DNA of 64,000 nt from assembly GCA_028281105.1 (NCBI GenBank), contig JANQKQ010000025.1, positions 17,611-81,610 on the forward strand, given 5' to 3'. The notes beneath the pieces are model-generated. The model was not told the origin of the DNA. It saw only the letters and a program-made list of their open reading frames with translations, and did no database searches. The translations under genes were made by a program, and so were the position numbers. Shown in pieces: positions 43,312-51,999 of this stretch; positions within the stretch are counted from its first letter, which is position 1; each line of letters opens with the position of its first letter. This DNA comes from Rhizobiaceae bacterium. GTDB taxonomy: Bacteria; Pseudomonadota; Alphaproteobacteria; Rhizobiales; Rhizobiaceae.

Positions 43312-44448
43312 TCAGTCGAGAGTGCGGCGGAAGCGCAGCAGGGCGACGGCGGCAAAGAAGGCGACGAACAGGCCCAGGATCATCATCTCGCCATGGACGG
43401 CTGGATAGTCCGCGCCCTTTAACATCACCGCGCGGATGACGCGCAGGAAGTGGGTGAGCGGAAACAGCTCGCCCAGCACCTGCGCCCAGCCGGGCATGCC
43501 GCGAAACGGGAACATGAAGCCTGAAAGCAGCAGCGACGGCAGAAAGTAAAAGAAAGTCAGCTGCATCGCCTGCATCTGCGTGCGCGCCACCGTCGAGATC
43601 GCGTAGCCCAGCAACACCAGGGACAGCACGAAGATCAGCACGCCGGTGAGCAGCAGCCAGATGGAACCGACGAACGGCACCGAGAACAACAGTTTGGCGG
43701 CGCCCAGCACCACGGCGACCTGGACCGCGCCGACGGCAAGATAGGGCAACACCTTGCCCAGCATGATCTCAACCGGGCTTGCCGGCATCGCCAGCAGGTT
43801 CTCCATGGTGCCGCGCTCGCTCTCGCGGGTCAGCGCCATCGAGGTCATCATCACCATCGTCATCTGCAGGATGACGCCGAGCAGGCCGGGCACGATGTTG
43901 TATTGGGTGATGCCTTCGGGATTGTAGCGGCGATGCACGATCACCTCCAGCGCATTGGCCGCCTGGCGGGCGGCCTGTGCCTCGCTCGACTGCTCGCGCT
44001 GCAGTGCCTGGCTGGCGACGGTTCCCAGCGTCGAAATAGCGCCCGAAGCGACCGCGGGATCGGTGGCGTCGGCTTCGATCAGGATTTGCGGCCGGTCGCC
44101 GCGCTCCACCCGTCGCGCAAAGTCGGACGGGATGGTGACCACGAACGCGACGGCGCCGTTCTCGATCAGCGCCTCGCCCTGGGCCTTGCTGGCGACCACA
44201 TAGTCGAACCGATAGTAGCCGGTCAGCTCCAGCGCGGACACCATGGCCCTGGTGTAGTGATCGTGGCTGGTGGTCACCAGGGCCGCCGGCAGGTCCTTGG
44301 GGTCGTTGTTGATGGCGAACCCGAACAGCACGAGCTGAAGCAGCGGAACGCCGAACATCATTCCAAACGTGATGCGGTCGCGCCGCATCTGGATTGCTTC
44401 CTTGGCGAGCAACGCGGCGAGCCGGCCGAAGGAGAAGATCGCGCTCAT
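43312..44448 (-). CDS. ABC-2 type efflux permease (YbhR/YbhS/YhhJ-like)
   Basis: A 378-residue permease. One N-terminal membrane segment (about 25-45) is followed by a large periplasmic domain up to about 175, then five more membrane segments, the standard YbhR/YbhS layout. The LTRESERGTMENLLAMPAS motif between segments (conserved portion only) is characteristic. E. coli has two such permeases (YbhS and YbhR); only one is present here, so it probably works as a homodimer. It overlaps the ATPase gene by 4 bases. Confidence 0.9.
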   Translation of the reverse strand: MSAIFSFGRLAALLAKEAIQMRRDRITFGMMFGVPLLQLVLFGFAINNDPKDLPAALVTTSHDHYTRAMVSALELTGYYRFDYVVASKAQGEALIENGAVAFVVTIPSDFARRVERGDRPQILIEADATDPAVASGAISTLGTVASQALQREQSSEAQAARQAANALEVIVHRRYNPEGITQYNIVPGLLGVILQMTMVMMTSMALTRESERGTMENLLAMPASPVEIMLGKVLPYLAVGAVQVAVVLGAAKLLFSVPFVGSIWLLLTGVLIFVLSLVLLGYAISTVARTQMQAMQLTFFYFLPSLLLSGFMFPFRGMPGWAQVLGELFPLTHFLRVIRAVMLKGADYPAVHGEMMILGLFVAFFAAVALLRFRRTLD

Positions 44449-45377
44449 GCCATGTTGTCCTGCGCCATATTATCCTGCGCTTGCCCCATGAAGTGGATGA
44501 ACACGTCTTCCAGACTGGTCTCGCCGCGGCGGGCGGCAACGCCGGTTTCCGTGGCGACCCGGTCGATCGACGCGGCAAGCTGCTCGCCGTCTTCACCGAC
44601 CACGTGCAGCGACATGCCGAACGGCGCCACCTGGTCGACGCCCGGTTCGCCGGCGAGCGCCTCGGCAGCCCGGGCGACATTGTCACCCTCCAGCACGAAG
44701 GTGGTCAGCGCGGCGTTGTCGACCACTTCTTCGACCGTGCCGCTCGCCACCAGCTTGCCGTAGGAGATGTAGTGGATGCGATGGCAGCGCTCGGCCTCGT
44801 CCATGTAGTGGGTGGAGACGAGCACGGTCAGTCCGTTCGCGGCGAGCGTGTGAATCTCGTCCCAGAATTCGCGCCTGGCCTTCGGGTCGACCCCGGCAGT
44901 GGGCTCATCGAGCAGCAGCAGCTTCGGCTTGTGCATGATGCAGGCGGCGAGCGCCAGGCGCTGTTTCCAGCCGCCCGAAAGCATGCCGGCCAGCTGGTGA
45001 CGCCTGGTGGTCAGGCCCAGGTCCTCCAGCGTGTCGCGCACATGCTGGCGCATCGGCCGCAACCCGTACAGCCGGGCGACGAACACCAGGTTCTCCTCGA
45101 TCGACAGGTCCTCGTAGAAGGAGAAGCGCTGGGTCATGTAGCCGACCTGCCGCTTGATCTTCAGCGCGTCCTTTCGGATGTCATAGCCGAGCACATGGCC
45201 TTCGCCCTCCTCCGGCGTCAGCAGCCCGCACATGACGCGAATGGTGGTCGTCTTGCCGGAGCCGTTGGGGCCGAGAAAGCCGGATATCTCGCCGCGCGGC
45301 ACGGTCATCGAAACGCGATCGACGACCGTCTTGTCGCCGAAGCGCTTGACCAGTCCGTGCACGTCGATGACGTTCAT
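44445..45377 (-). CDS. ABC transporter ATP-binding protein (YbhF-like)
   Basis: The 310-residue ATPase starts at the ATG at 45377, overlapping the HlyD gene by 4 bases; the in-frame extension to 45767 is not supported. It has Walker A GPNGSGKTT (about 37-45), signature LSGGWKQRLALA, Walker B LLLLDEPTAGVDP and H-loop STHY. E. coli YbhF has two nucleotide-binding domains; this protein has one. The C-terminus ends in a duplicated pentapeptide AQDNM-AQDNM encoded by a 15-base tandem repeat. Confidence 0.92.
   Translation of the reverse strand: MNVIDVHGLVKRFGDKTVVDRVSMTVPRGEISGFLGPNGSGKTTTIRVMCGLLTPEEGEGHVLGYDIRKDALKIKRQVGYMTQRFSFYEDLSIEENLVFVARLYGLRPMRQHVRDTLEDLGLTTRRHQLAGMLSGGWKQRLALAACIMHKPKLLLLDEPTAGVDPKARREFWDEIHTLAANGLTVLVSTHYMDEAERCHRIHYISYGKLVASGTVEEVVDNAALTTFVLEGDNVARAAEALAGEPGVDQVAPFGMSLHVVGEDGEQLAASIDRVATETGVAARRGETSLEDVFIHFMGQAQDNMAQDNMA
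44451..44480. repeat. 15-base tandem duplication at ATPase/permease gene junction
   Basis: The two copies (44451-44465 and 44466-44480) differ at two third-codon positions and encode AQDNM twice at the ATPase C-terminus. On the minus strand each copy carries GCGCAGGA, so the Shine-Dalgarno-like AGGA before the permease ATG is also duplicated. Confidence 0.75.
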
Positions 45378-46330
45378 CGTTGCAGCCCGCCCAGGTGCAC
45401 ATCGACGATCTGGCCTGGCTTGAGCGCGCGCGCCTCGCCCTGGGGGCGGGCTTCGACCAGATAGACGAGTTTCTGCCGGTTTTCGAGCGAGTAGATCACC
45501 GGCGGGGTGAATTCGGGCTCGTCGGCGACATAGATCACCTGCGCCCGCATGCCTTGGCCGCAACCGTCGCAGCGCACATCGAGCTCGGAGCCCGGCGCGA
45601 CATCGGCCACCGCTTCTTCGGGAACGTAGAGCCGCAGTTTCACCGCCCCGTCCGGCAACACCGAAAGCACGGGCGCGGCCGGGCCGGCCACCTCGCCGGG
45701 GTTGCGGATGATGTCGAAGACGGTGGCTTGCGAAGTGTGCGACAGTTCGCGCTCGGAAAGACGCCACTTGGCACGCTCGACCGCGGCGCGGGCCTGGTCG
45801 ACCGTGGCCGTGGCGGCCTCGATTTCATCGTGGCGCGCCGGCAGTCTGGCCGCCGCCAGGCTGGCCTCCAGCTCCACCACCCGTGCGCGCGCCATCTCCA
45901 GTTTGGTCGACGCGTCGTCGAGATTGGCCCTGGTGGAGATCCCGCGTTCAAGCAGCCGTTCCTGGCGTTGCTCGACGCGCGCAGCCTCGGTGGCCTGGGC
46001 TTTCGCCGAGGCCAGCGAGGCCTCGATCATCGCGATCTCCTCGGGCCGTTTGCCTAGCCTCAGATTGGCCAGCTGGCTTGCGGCCTTGGCGAGCGCCGCC
46101 TCGGCTTCGGCCACCTGGATCTCAGCATCGCGCCTCTCGAGCATCGCCAGCCGCTGACCGGGTTCCACACGGTCGCCGCGCTTGACGTCCACATGGATGA
46201 CCCGGGTCGTCTCGATCGGGGCGACGAGCACGTATTCGCCTTCCACATAGCCGACCGCCAGCGGCGGTGGCGGCGCGCAACCGGAGAAGAGCCAGGCGGC
46301 GAGCGGAAGCGCACAAAGAAATTCAATCAT
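45374..46330 (-). CDS. HlyD family periplasmic adaptor lipoprotein (YbhG-like)
   Basis: A 318-residue membrane fusion protein called from the ATG at 46330. The N-terminus is a short hydrophobic signal ending LFSGC, a probable lipoprotein lipobox. A biotinyl-lipoyl-like strand pair follows (about 35-65), then a long alpha-helical hairpin (about 68-190) rich in alanine and glutamate, and a beta-barrel C-terminus (VKLRLYVPEE). It links the inner-membrane permease to an outer-membrane channel not encoded here. The start overlaps the TetR gene by 8 bases. Confidence 0.87.
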   Translation of the reverse strand: MIEFLCALPLAAWLFSGCAPPPPLAVGYVEGEYVLVAPIETTRVIHVDVKRGDRVEPGQRLAMLERRDAEIQVAEAEAALAKAASQLANLRLGKRPEEIAMIEASLASAKAQATEAARVEQRQERLLERGISTRANLDDASTKLEMARARVVELEASLAAARLPARHDEIEAATATVDQARAAVERAKWRLSERELSHTSQATVFDIIRNPGEVAGPAAPVLSVLPDGAVKLRLYVPEEAVADVAPGSELDVRCDGCGQGMRAQVIYVADEPEFTPPVIYSLENRQKLVYLVEARPQGEARALKPGQIVDVHLGGLQR

Positions 46331-46988
46331 CGCGGTCGCCTTTCGAGGTCGCGGCAAGTTTCTTGAGATTGCCGATGATGGTGGCGGCGATCCGGTCGGC
46401 CTCGTCGGGGCCCACCTGGTCCCAGTCCAGGCGCTTGAGCACGATCGGCTGCGCCAGGCGGAAATAGATCACCTGGCCGATGATGGCGAAGACGGCCAGC
46501 TTGGTCGCCTCGCCTTCCGGATCGCTGTCCGTCGCCATGCCCCACAGCCTGCAAAAGGCCATATGGATCGGGGCGGCCATTTCGTCGTAGATCAGGTCGA
46601 CTGCGGGACTGGGATGGGTCATCTCGCGCACCACGAAGGCGGCGATGTCCTGAGCCTCCGGCCTCGTCACCAGGAAGCGGATCATGGCGCCAAGGGCGGT
46701 CTCGATCACGGCCATCGCCGCTTCGCTATCCTCGCCGGGATCGCTGGCCAGTATCGCCGCACCGGCGATCTGGTGATAGCGCGCGACGATGGCCCGCGCG
46801 CAGGCGAGCCGCAGCCCCTCCTTGCCGCCGAAATGGTAGGCGATCGAGGCCACGTTCGCGTTTGCCGCTGCCGCCAGGTCCCGGGTCGAGGTGGCCTCGA
46901 AACCCCTCTCCCCGAACAACTTGATACCGGCCTCCACCAGGGCGGCGCGGGTCTTCGACGAACGTGAGGCGGTTTTGTCTTTGGCCAC
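46323..46988 (-). CDS. TetR family regulator, CecR/YbiH-like
   Basis: A 221-residue TetR repressor. The N-terminal HTH region (about 12-60; STRDLAAAANANVASIAYHF is the recognition part) is followed by a long helical C-terminal domain of the type found in CecR (YbiH). CecR controls the ybhGFSR efflux operon in enteric bacteria, and the gene order here, tetR-hlyD-ATPase-permease, matches it. A perfect 26-bp palindrome 35 bases upstream is its presumed operator, so the whole operon is probably autorepressed and induced by a drug-like ligand. Confidence 0.9.
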   Translation of the reverse strand: MAKDKTASRSSKTRAALVEAGIKLFGERGFEATSTRDLAAAANANVASIAYHFGGKEGLRLACARAIVARYHQIAGAAILASDPGEDSEAAMAVIETALGAMIRFLVTRPEAQDIAAFVVREMTHPSPAVDLIYDEMAAPIHMAFCRLWGMATDSDPEGEATKLAVFAIIGQVIYFRLAQPIVLKRLDWDQVGPDEADRIAATIIGNLKKLAATSKGDRDD

Positions 46989-47022
46989 GAGTTATCTCGG
47001 TGAATGATCAACGGTGGCTTCC

Positions 47023-47048
47023 AATTTAATCAATCGATTGATTAAATT
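47023..47048. promoter_or_regulatory. Perfect 26-bp palindrome, operator of CecR-like regulator
   Basis: The half-site AATTTAATCAATC is followed directly by its exact reverse complement, giving a 26-bp perfect palindrome 35-60 bases upstream of the TetR gene start in an AT-rich island. Position and symmetry make it the operator of the TetR protein and the core of the efflux operon promoter. Confidence 0.83.
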
Positions 47049-47268
47049 CAAGTGCTGAAACTTTCCAGACCATTGAGGACGTCAGGATACATGGCAGGTC
47101 TGCCCGAACGCCGCTGGATATCTCGAGCGGACGGAGATGTGCGCAGTTGCGGCTATAGCCGGCCTTGCGTTGTCGGCAGGAGGCCGCTCGCCCCTGGAAT
47201 TGGTGGAAATCTCCTTATGACCGTGTTCAATTGCGAGGCCCACAACAGGGGCGATCATAGGGTGCTCA

Positions 47269-48552
47269 ATGAGTGACGGTTCCCACATCGACGACGCAAT
47301 TGACGCTGGCCGTGACCTGCAGGTTGATTGGCTGAAGACTCTGGCAGGCTTCCCCAGCACCCGTGGGCATGAGGCCGCCTGCCAGGCCTGGCTGGCCGGG
47401 GAGCTAAGCGCGCGCGGTCTTGCGGTTGAAACTTTCTCGATCGCTGAGGCTGGTATCGACGGCCTTGCGGGTTGCTCCCCGAATGACGGGGCAGACTACG
47501 CCGCATCAATTCAAGTGGTCGGCACGCACACACCGAAGACGGAATCCGGTAAAAGCCTGATCCTCCAGGGTCACATTGACGTGGTCCCCCCGGGCCCCGA
47601 CGAGGATTGGGATCATCCCCCCTTCGCGCCAAGGGTTGACGGCACGCGCATGTCGGGCCGGGGCGTCAACGACATGAAGGTGGGCGTGGCCGAGATGGTC
47701 TTTGCCTTCGATGCCATCGCCGCCGCCGGCTTCGAGCCCGCCGCGCGAATCCACTTCCAGACGGTGAGCGAGGAAGAGTGCACCGGCAATGGCGCGCTGG
47801 CGACACTGGCGCGCGGTTACCGGGCCGAGGCCTGCCTGATCCCCGAAAGTCTGGGCGACAAGCTTGTGCGCGCGCAACTGGGGTCAGTCTGGTTTCGCCT
47901 GACGGTCAAGGGTCGCGCGGCGCATCTGATGGATGCCAATGCGGCGGTCAGCGCGATTTTCGTCGCCCAAGACTACATCGCCGCCTATCAGGGCCTCGCC
48001 GACCGCTACAACGACCGCGCGACCCGGTGCGAACATTATGCCCATGTGCCGTCGCCGATCGGGTTTTCGGTCGGCAAGATCGCCGGTGGCGACTGGGTTG
48101 GATCGGTTCCGGCGCGATGCGTGATGGACTGCCGGATCAACGTATTACCAGGGCAGACGCTGCAGGAGGTTCGTACCGATATCCAAGCGACTGCCGAGAA
48201 GGTAACTGAAACCCTTGGGCTGTCCGTGCCGGACATCGACTGGATCGGCTTTCAGGCGGAAGCCTACGTTCTGCCGCCGGGAAGCGAGGCCGAGGCAACA
48301 CTGGCGCAAGCGCATGAGGGCGTCTTCGGCTCACAACTGGAAACCTTTTCGCTGACGGCCACCTCGGACGTGCGCCAGTACGGGCTTTATTACGATATTC
48401 CCGCGCTGTGCTATGGCGGTTGCGGCGGGGGCAGTCACGCGGCCAATGAATGGACGGATCTGGACAGCATGATCCGCACCACCAAGGTTATCGCGCGGTT
48501 CATCGCAAATTGGTGCGGACTTAACCGCCTTTCTGACATTTCAGACAACTGA
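47269..48552 (+). CDS. M20 family metallo-deacylase (ArgE/DapE/ACY1 family)
   Basis: A 427-residue binuclear zinc hydrolase. The metal site motifs are GHIDVVPPG (His/Asp, about 99-107), GRGVNDMK (second Asp, about 128-135) and EEECTGNGA (catalytic and metal Glu pair, about 165-173). A dimerisation domain interrupts the catalytic core at about 200-310. Enzymes of this group remove acyl groups from amino acids or dipeptides; the substrate is not predictable. It is a single gene between the efflux operon and tRNA-Ser. The 220 bases upstream contain its promoter and no other gene. Confidence 0.88.
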   Translation: MSDGSHIDDAIDAGRDLQVDWLKTLAGFPSTRGHEAACQAWLAGELSARGLAVETFSIAEAGIDGLAGCSPNDGADYAASIQVVGTHTPKTESGKSLILQGHIDVVPPGPDEDWDHPPFAPRVDGTRMSGRGVNDMKVGVAEMVFAFDAIAAAGFEPAARIHFQTVSEEECTGNGALATLARGYRAEACLIPESLGDKLVRAQLGSVWFRLTVKGRAAHLMDANAAVSAIFVAQDYIAAYQGLADRYNDRATRCEHYAHVPSPIGFSVGKIAGGDWVGSVPARCVMDCRINVLPGQTLQEVRTDIQATAEKVTETLGLSVPDIDWIGFQAEAYVLPPGSEAEATLAQAHEGVFGSQLETFSLTATSDVRQYGLYYDIPALCYGGCGGGSHAANEWTDLDSMIRTTKVIARFIANWCGLNRLSDISDN

Positions 48553-48719
48553 GGAAGCAAGGGATGAAAGCCCCAGCCGCTTCATCTGCGCTTTCGGGAG
48601 GTAGAAGCGAACGAGGTTCGAACCCAAAGCGTTCGCCATGCCGAACGGCCGGTCAGGCCGCCCTTGCGGAGGCGTTGAGCGAAGCGAAACTGCCGCGAGC
48701 GGAATAGAGTCAGGCTCTC

Positions 48720-48738
48720 GGTGTTTCTTCGAAACACC
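48720..48738. repeat. Stem-loop downstream of tRNA-Ser
   Basis: The arms GGTGTTTC and GAAACACC with a 3-base loop lie about 65 bases downstream of the tRNA-Ser 3' end on its strand. A possible terminator or processing stem, although no T-tract follows. Confidence 0.45.
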
Positions 48739-48778
48739 TGCCGCTGTGACGCCTCGTTTTCTCGGAAGATTCAGATGA

Positions 48779-48798
48779 CATTTCGCGCAAGCGAAATG
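48779..48798. repeat. Stem-loop adjoining the tRNA-Ser 3' end
   Basis: The arms CATTTCGC and GCGAAATG enclose a GCAA loop (TTGC when read on the tRNA strand), 4 bases beyond the CCA end of tRNA-Ser. It probably serves as a 3'-trailer processing signal or part of the terminator. Confidence 0.5.
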
Positions 48799-48802
48799 CC
48801 TT

Positions 48803-48892
48803 TGGCGGAGAGAGAGGGATTCGAACCCTCGGTACGCTTGCGCGCACAACGGTTTTCGAGACCGCCCCGTTCAACCACTCCGGCACCTCTCC
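48803..48892 (-). tRNA. tRNA-Ser (anticodon CGA)
   Basis: The minus strand reads GGAGAGGTGCCGGAGTGG from 48892 and ends CTCTCTCCGCCA, a 7-bp acceptor stem with encoded CCA. The anticodon loop contains CTCGAAA, anticodon CGA, reading UCG codons. A long variable arm and the T-loop GGTTCGAATCC are present, and the 90-base length is normal for tRNA-Ser. Confidence 0.96.
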
Positions 48893-48948
48893 AACGGCGA
48901 TAGCCATAGCCGAAAGATGGCGGCAATTCCAGGCGTGAGTTGGTCGCC

Positions 48949-50082
48949 TCAGCGCAGGAACGAGCGCGCCTCGTCGATGCCGAGGAACTGGGGGCGGTCG
49001 CAGCTGGTCGTCATGTCCACGAAACTGCCGGTCTTGCCGGAACCGATGATGGCGAGCATCACATCGACCGCGTGCAGGGTGCGATCGAGCGAGCAGCGAT
49101 GGTCGCGGTCGTCGCGGATGGCGGCCGCCATGTCGGCCAGTCCCACAGCGCGATAGTTGGCCATCATCCCTTCGCCATGGCTCTGGTTGGGAACGCCGAA
49201 CGGGTGATCCCACGCATCGACGGGCTGGATTTGCGAATCCCTTTGCGAAACCTCGACCTCGCCGCCGAAGAAATTGGGATCGGGCACGAACATCGACCCC
49301 TCGGTGCCGTACAGTTCCATATTGGCATGGCGGTGGGCCCACACGTCCCAGCTTGCCGACAGGGTGACCGTGGCGCCGTTTTCGAACTCCAGCAGCGCAT
49401 GCAGGTTCGTCGGGGTTTCCACCGTTATGGTTTCGCCGCTCCGCGGCTGTGACGTGATCGTGCGGGTCGGCGTAGCGGACGAGGCGAGAGCCGCGACCCG
49501 TTTTATCGGCCCGACGAGATGGATGAGATTGCCCAGGTAGTAGGGACCCAGATCCAGCACCGGTCCGCCGCCAGGCTTGAAGAAGAAGTCTGGATTGGGG
49601 TGCCAGTGCTCCATACCGTGACTCAGCACATGGCAGGTGCCCGAGGTCACCGTGCCGATGCGGCCGTCGTCCAGTTCGCGACGCGCCAGCTGATGCGCGC
49701 CGCCTAAAAAGGTATCGGGCGCGCATCCCACCCGCAGACCCTTCTCCTCGGCCAGGCTTTTGATTTCGCGACCCGCCTCCAGCGACAGCGCCAGCGGCTT
49801 CTCCGAGTAGGCATGTTTGCCCGCCGAGAGGATCTCGAGGGTGACCTTCGAATGGGCGTCGGGCACCGTCAGGTTGACGATGATGTCGATGTCGTCGGCG
49901 GCCAGCAGTTCGTCGACGGTCATCGCGCGCACGCCGTATTCAGCCCCGCGGGCTTTGGCCGCGTCCATGTCGATGTCGGCGCAGGCGCGAATCTGGAAGC
50001 CCGAGAACATCGGGCCAAGGCTCAGATAGGTGGTCGAGATGTTGCCGCAGCCGATGATGCCGACGCCTAGCTCGCCGGTCAT
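48949..50082 (-). CDS. Gfo/Idh/MocA family oxidoreductase (sugar catabolism operon)
   Basis: A 377-residue NAD(P)-dependent sugar dehydrogenase. It has the Rossmann loop GIIGCGNISTTYL (about 8-20), SEKPLAL in place of the more usual CEKPL/A signature (about 92-98), and the C-terminal Gfo/Idh domain with GPVLDLGPYYLGNLI (conserved part) carrying the active-site region. It overlaps the sugar isomerase gene by 4 bases and is the last gene of the uptake operon. It probably oxidises the imported sugar or its derivative. Confidence 0.88.
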   Translation of the reverse strand: MTGELGVGIIGCGNISTTYLSLGPMFSGFQIRACADIDMDAAKARGAEYGVRAMTVDELLAADDIDIIVNLTVPDAHSKVTLEILSAGKHAYSEKPLALSLEAGREIKSLAEEKGLRVGCAPDTFLGGAHQLARRELDDGRIGTVTSGTCHVLSHGMEHWHPNPDFFFKPGGGPVLDLGPYYLGNLIHLVGPIKRVAALASSATPTRTITSQPRSGETITVETPTNLHALLEFENGATVTLSASWDVWAHRHANMELYGTEGSMFVPDPNFFGGEVEVSQRDSQIQPVDAWDHPFGVPNQSHGEGMMANYRAVGLADMAAAIRDDRDHRCSLDRTLHAVDVMLAIIGSGKTGSFVDMTTSCDRPQFLGIDEARSFLR

Positions 50083-50852
50083 TCGGCAAGCCCCGCCGCG
50101 AATTGGCGCGCCGCTTCGATGGAACGGGTGGCGAACCGCTTGTCGTCGGCCGGCTTGTCGTGCTCCATGATCCAGTGTTTGACCGGCGCGGTCTTGAGCT
50201 CACGGAAATAGCCGGCCCAATCGAGCGTGCCGTGGCCGACGTCGGCCCAGCCGTCCTCGTCGGCGCATTCGCCCGCCGGCGCCTTGTCCTTGATGTGCAC
50301 GGCGGTGATGCGGTCGCCATATCGCGAAATCCAGTCGATCGGATCGGCGCCAGCGACCGCAATCCAGGCGATGTCGGCTTCCCATTTGATGTCGGGCGCA
50401 TCTTCCAAAATGATCTGCTGGGGCACGGTGCCGTCGGGCAGGGGCTCGAACTCGAAATCGTGATTGTGCCATCCGAATTCGAAGCCGGCATCGCGGGCCG
50501 GTCCCGCCAGATTCTGCAGCCGTCCGGCGAACGCCTTCCAACCATCCAGATCATCGGGGCGCTCGGGGGCGTCCAGGTAGGGGCAGTACAGCGACGACAC
50601 GCCCAGTTTGCCCGCTATGTCGAACACGCCGTCGAGATCGTTCTCCAGCGCGTCCATGCTGAAATGAGCCGATGTCATGGAAAGCCCGGCCGCATCAAGC
50701 TGGGCCCGCGTTTCCTCGGGCCGGTCGAAGACACCGCGGAAGCCTTCGACTTGCTTGTAGCCGGCGTCGGCCAGCATCTTCAGTGTCTGATCCAACGGCG
50801 GAAATTCTCTGGAACTGTACAACTGGTAGGAAAAGACCGTCACGGCCGGCAA
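50079..50852 (-). CDS. Sugar phosphate isomerase/epimerase family protein (AP endonuclease 2 / IolE-like TIM barrel)
   Basis: A 257-residue TIM barrel of the xylose-isomerase-like/AP_endonuc_2 family. Metal and substrate residues are visible in the FGWHNHDFEF strand (two His, about 130-139), EADIAWI and HIKDKAP (His near 193). Members isomerise or dehydrate sugars and inositols. It sits between the dehydrogenase gene (4-base overlap) and the ATPase gene (59-base gap), as in many rhizobial sugar ABC operons. Confidence 0.87.
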   Translation of the reverse strand: MPAVTVFSYQLYSSREFPPLDQTLKMLADAGYKQVEGFRGVFDRPEETRAQLDAAGLSMTSAHFSMDALENDLDGVFDIAGKLGVSSLYCPYLDAPERPDDLDGWKAFAGRLQNLAGPARDAGFEFGWHNHDFEFEPLPDGTVPQQIILEDAPDIKWEADIAWIAVAGADPIDWISRYGDRITAVHIKDKAPAGECADEDGWADVGHGTLDWAGYFRELKTAPVKHWIMEHDKPADDKRFATRSIEAARQFAAGLAE

Positions 50853-50911
50853 CTCCTCGATAACGATGGGTCAGCTTCTTGGTTGGATGGTGCGAGCGGA
50901 ACGCGGCAGTC

Positions 50912-51994
50912 TCATAGGCGTGTTTCGCTGTCGGCGTCAAACAGCGACGCCATTTTTAGATCGAGTTTGGCGGTGATCTTGTCGCCAGGCTTGTAACGCC
51001 GCGACACATCGATGCGCGCGCACCAAGCCTTATCGGCCACCTGGAACCAGACCAGGCTGTCGGCGCCCATGGGCTCCTCCAGGTCGATGTTGGTCTGGAC
51101 CGCCGTACCGGCGCCTTTGGAACCCAGCTCGATGTGCTCGGGACGAACGCCAAGCACCACGTTGCGGCCGGCCTTCAGATCGCCTTCGGCAGGATAGTCG
51201 TCGAGGGGAATCGACAGCCCTTCGGTCTGGAAGGACGGCGATCCGTTTTTGGCGACAATCTGGCCGTTGATGAAATTCATCGCGGGCGAACCCATGAAAC
51301 CGGCCACGAACAGGTTCCTCGGCTTGTGATAGATGGTCAGCGGATCGTCCAACTGCTGGATCACCCCTCCCTTCATCACTGCGATGCGATCGGCCAACGT
51401 CAGCGCCTCGATCTGATCGTGGGTGACATAGACCATGGTGTTTTCCAGATTCTGGTGCAGCCGCTTGATCTCGACGCGCAACTCGGAACGCAGCTTGGCG
51501 TCGAGGTTGGACAACGGCTCGTCGAACAGGAACACGTCGACATCGCGCACCAGCGCCCGGCCGATCGCGACGCGCTGGCGCTGGCCGCCGGAAAGCGCGG
51601 CCGGCTTGCGGTCGAGCAGCGGCTGGATCTGGAGAATCTCGGCGGCGCGCGCAATGCGTTCTTCGATGTTTGCCTTGGCCAGGCCCGCATTCTTCAGCCC
51701 GAACGACAGATTGCCGCGCACCGACATCTGAGGGTACAGCGCGTAGGACTGGAACACCATGCCGATGCCGCGGTCCTTGGGCTCCTCCCAGGTGACGTTC
51801 TTGCCTTTGATGAAAATCTGCCCGTCGGTGATGTCGAGCAGGCCGGCGATGCAGTTGAGCAGGGTAGACTTGCCACAGCCCGACGGCCCAAGCAGGACGA
51901 GAAATTCACCCTCGTTGATCTCAAGATTGAGCTGATTGAGAACGTTGACCGAACCAAACGAGAGGTCGAGGTCGCGAACGACGATGCTGGACAT
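50912..51994 (-). CDS. Sugar ABC transporter ATP-binding protein (MalK/UgpC type)
   Basis: A 360-residue ATPase with Walker A GPSGCGKST (about 36-44), signature LSGGQRQRVAIGRAL, Walker B FLFDEPLSNLD and H-loop VTHD. The C-terminal about 120 residues form the OB-fold TOBE regulatory domain of the MalK/UgpC group (GVRPEHIELG). It energises uptake by the two permeases encoded just upstream (6-base gap). Normal length. Confidence 0.95.
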   Translation of the reverse strand: MSSIVVRDLDLSFGSVNVLNQLNLEINEGEFLVLLGPSGCGKSTLLNCIAGLLDITDGQIFIKGKNVTWEEPKDRGIGMVFQSYALYPQMSVRGNLSFGLKNAGLAKANIEERIARAAEILQIQPLLDRKPAALSGGQRQRVAIGRALVRDVDVFLFDEPLSNLDAKLRSELRVEIKRLHQNLENTMVYVTHDQIEALTLADRIAVMKGGVIQQLDDPLTIYHKPRNLFVAGFMGSPAMNFINGQIVAKNGSPSFQTEGLSIPLDDYPAEGDLKAGRNVVLGVRPEHIELGSKGAGTAVQTNIDLEEPMGADSLVWFQVADKAWCARIDVSRRYKPGDKITAKLDLKMASLFDADSETRL

Positions 51995-51999
51995 CGGTC

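Noticed and set aside
47052..47276. A 74-codon plus-strand frame before the M20 deacylase.
   Set aside because: Composition is not protein-like and it overlaps the deacylase start; no ribosome site or domain.
48803..48892. tRNA-Ser as an integration site of a mobile element.
   Set aside because: No integrase, no repeated tRNA 3' end and no phage genes were found on either side.
48710..49726. A 338-codon minus-strand frame running through tRNA-Ser and into the Gfo gene.
   Set aside because: It crosses a certain tRNA gene and lies in another frame of a well-supported dehydrogenase gene.
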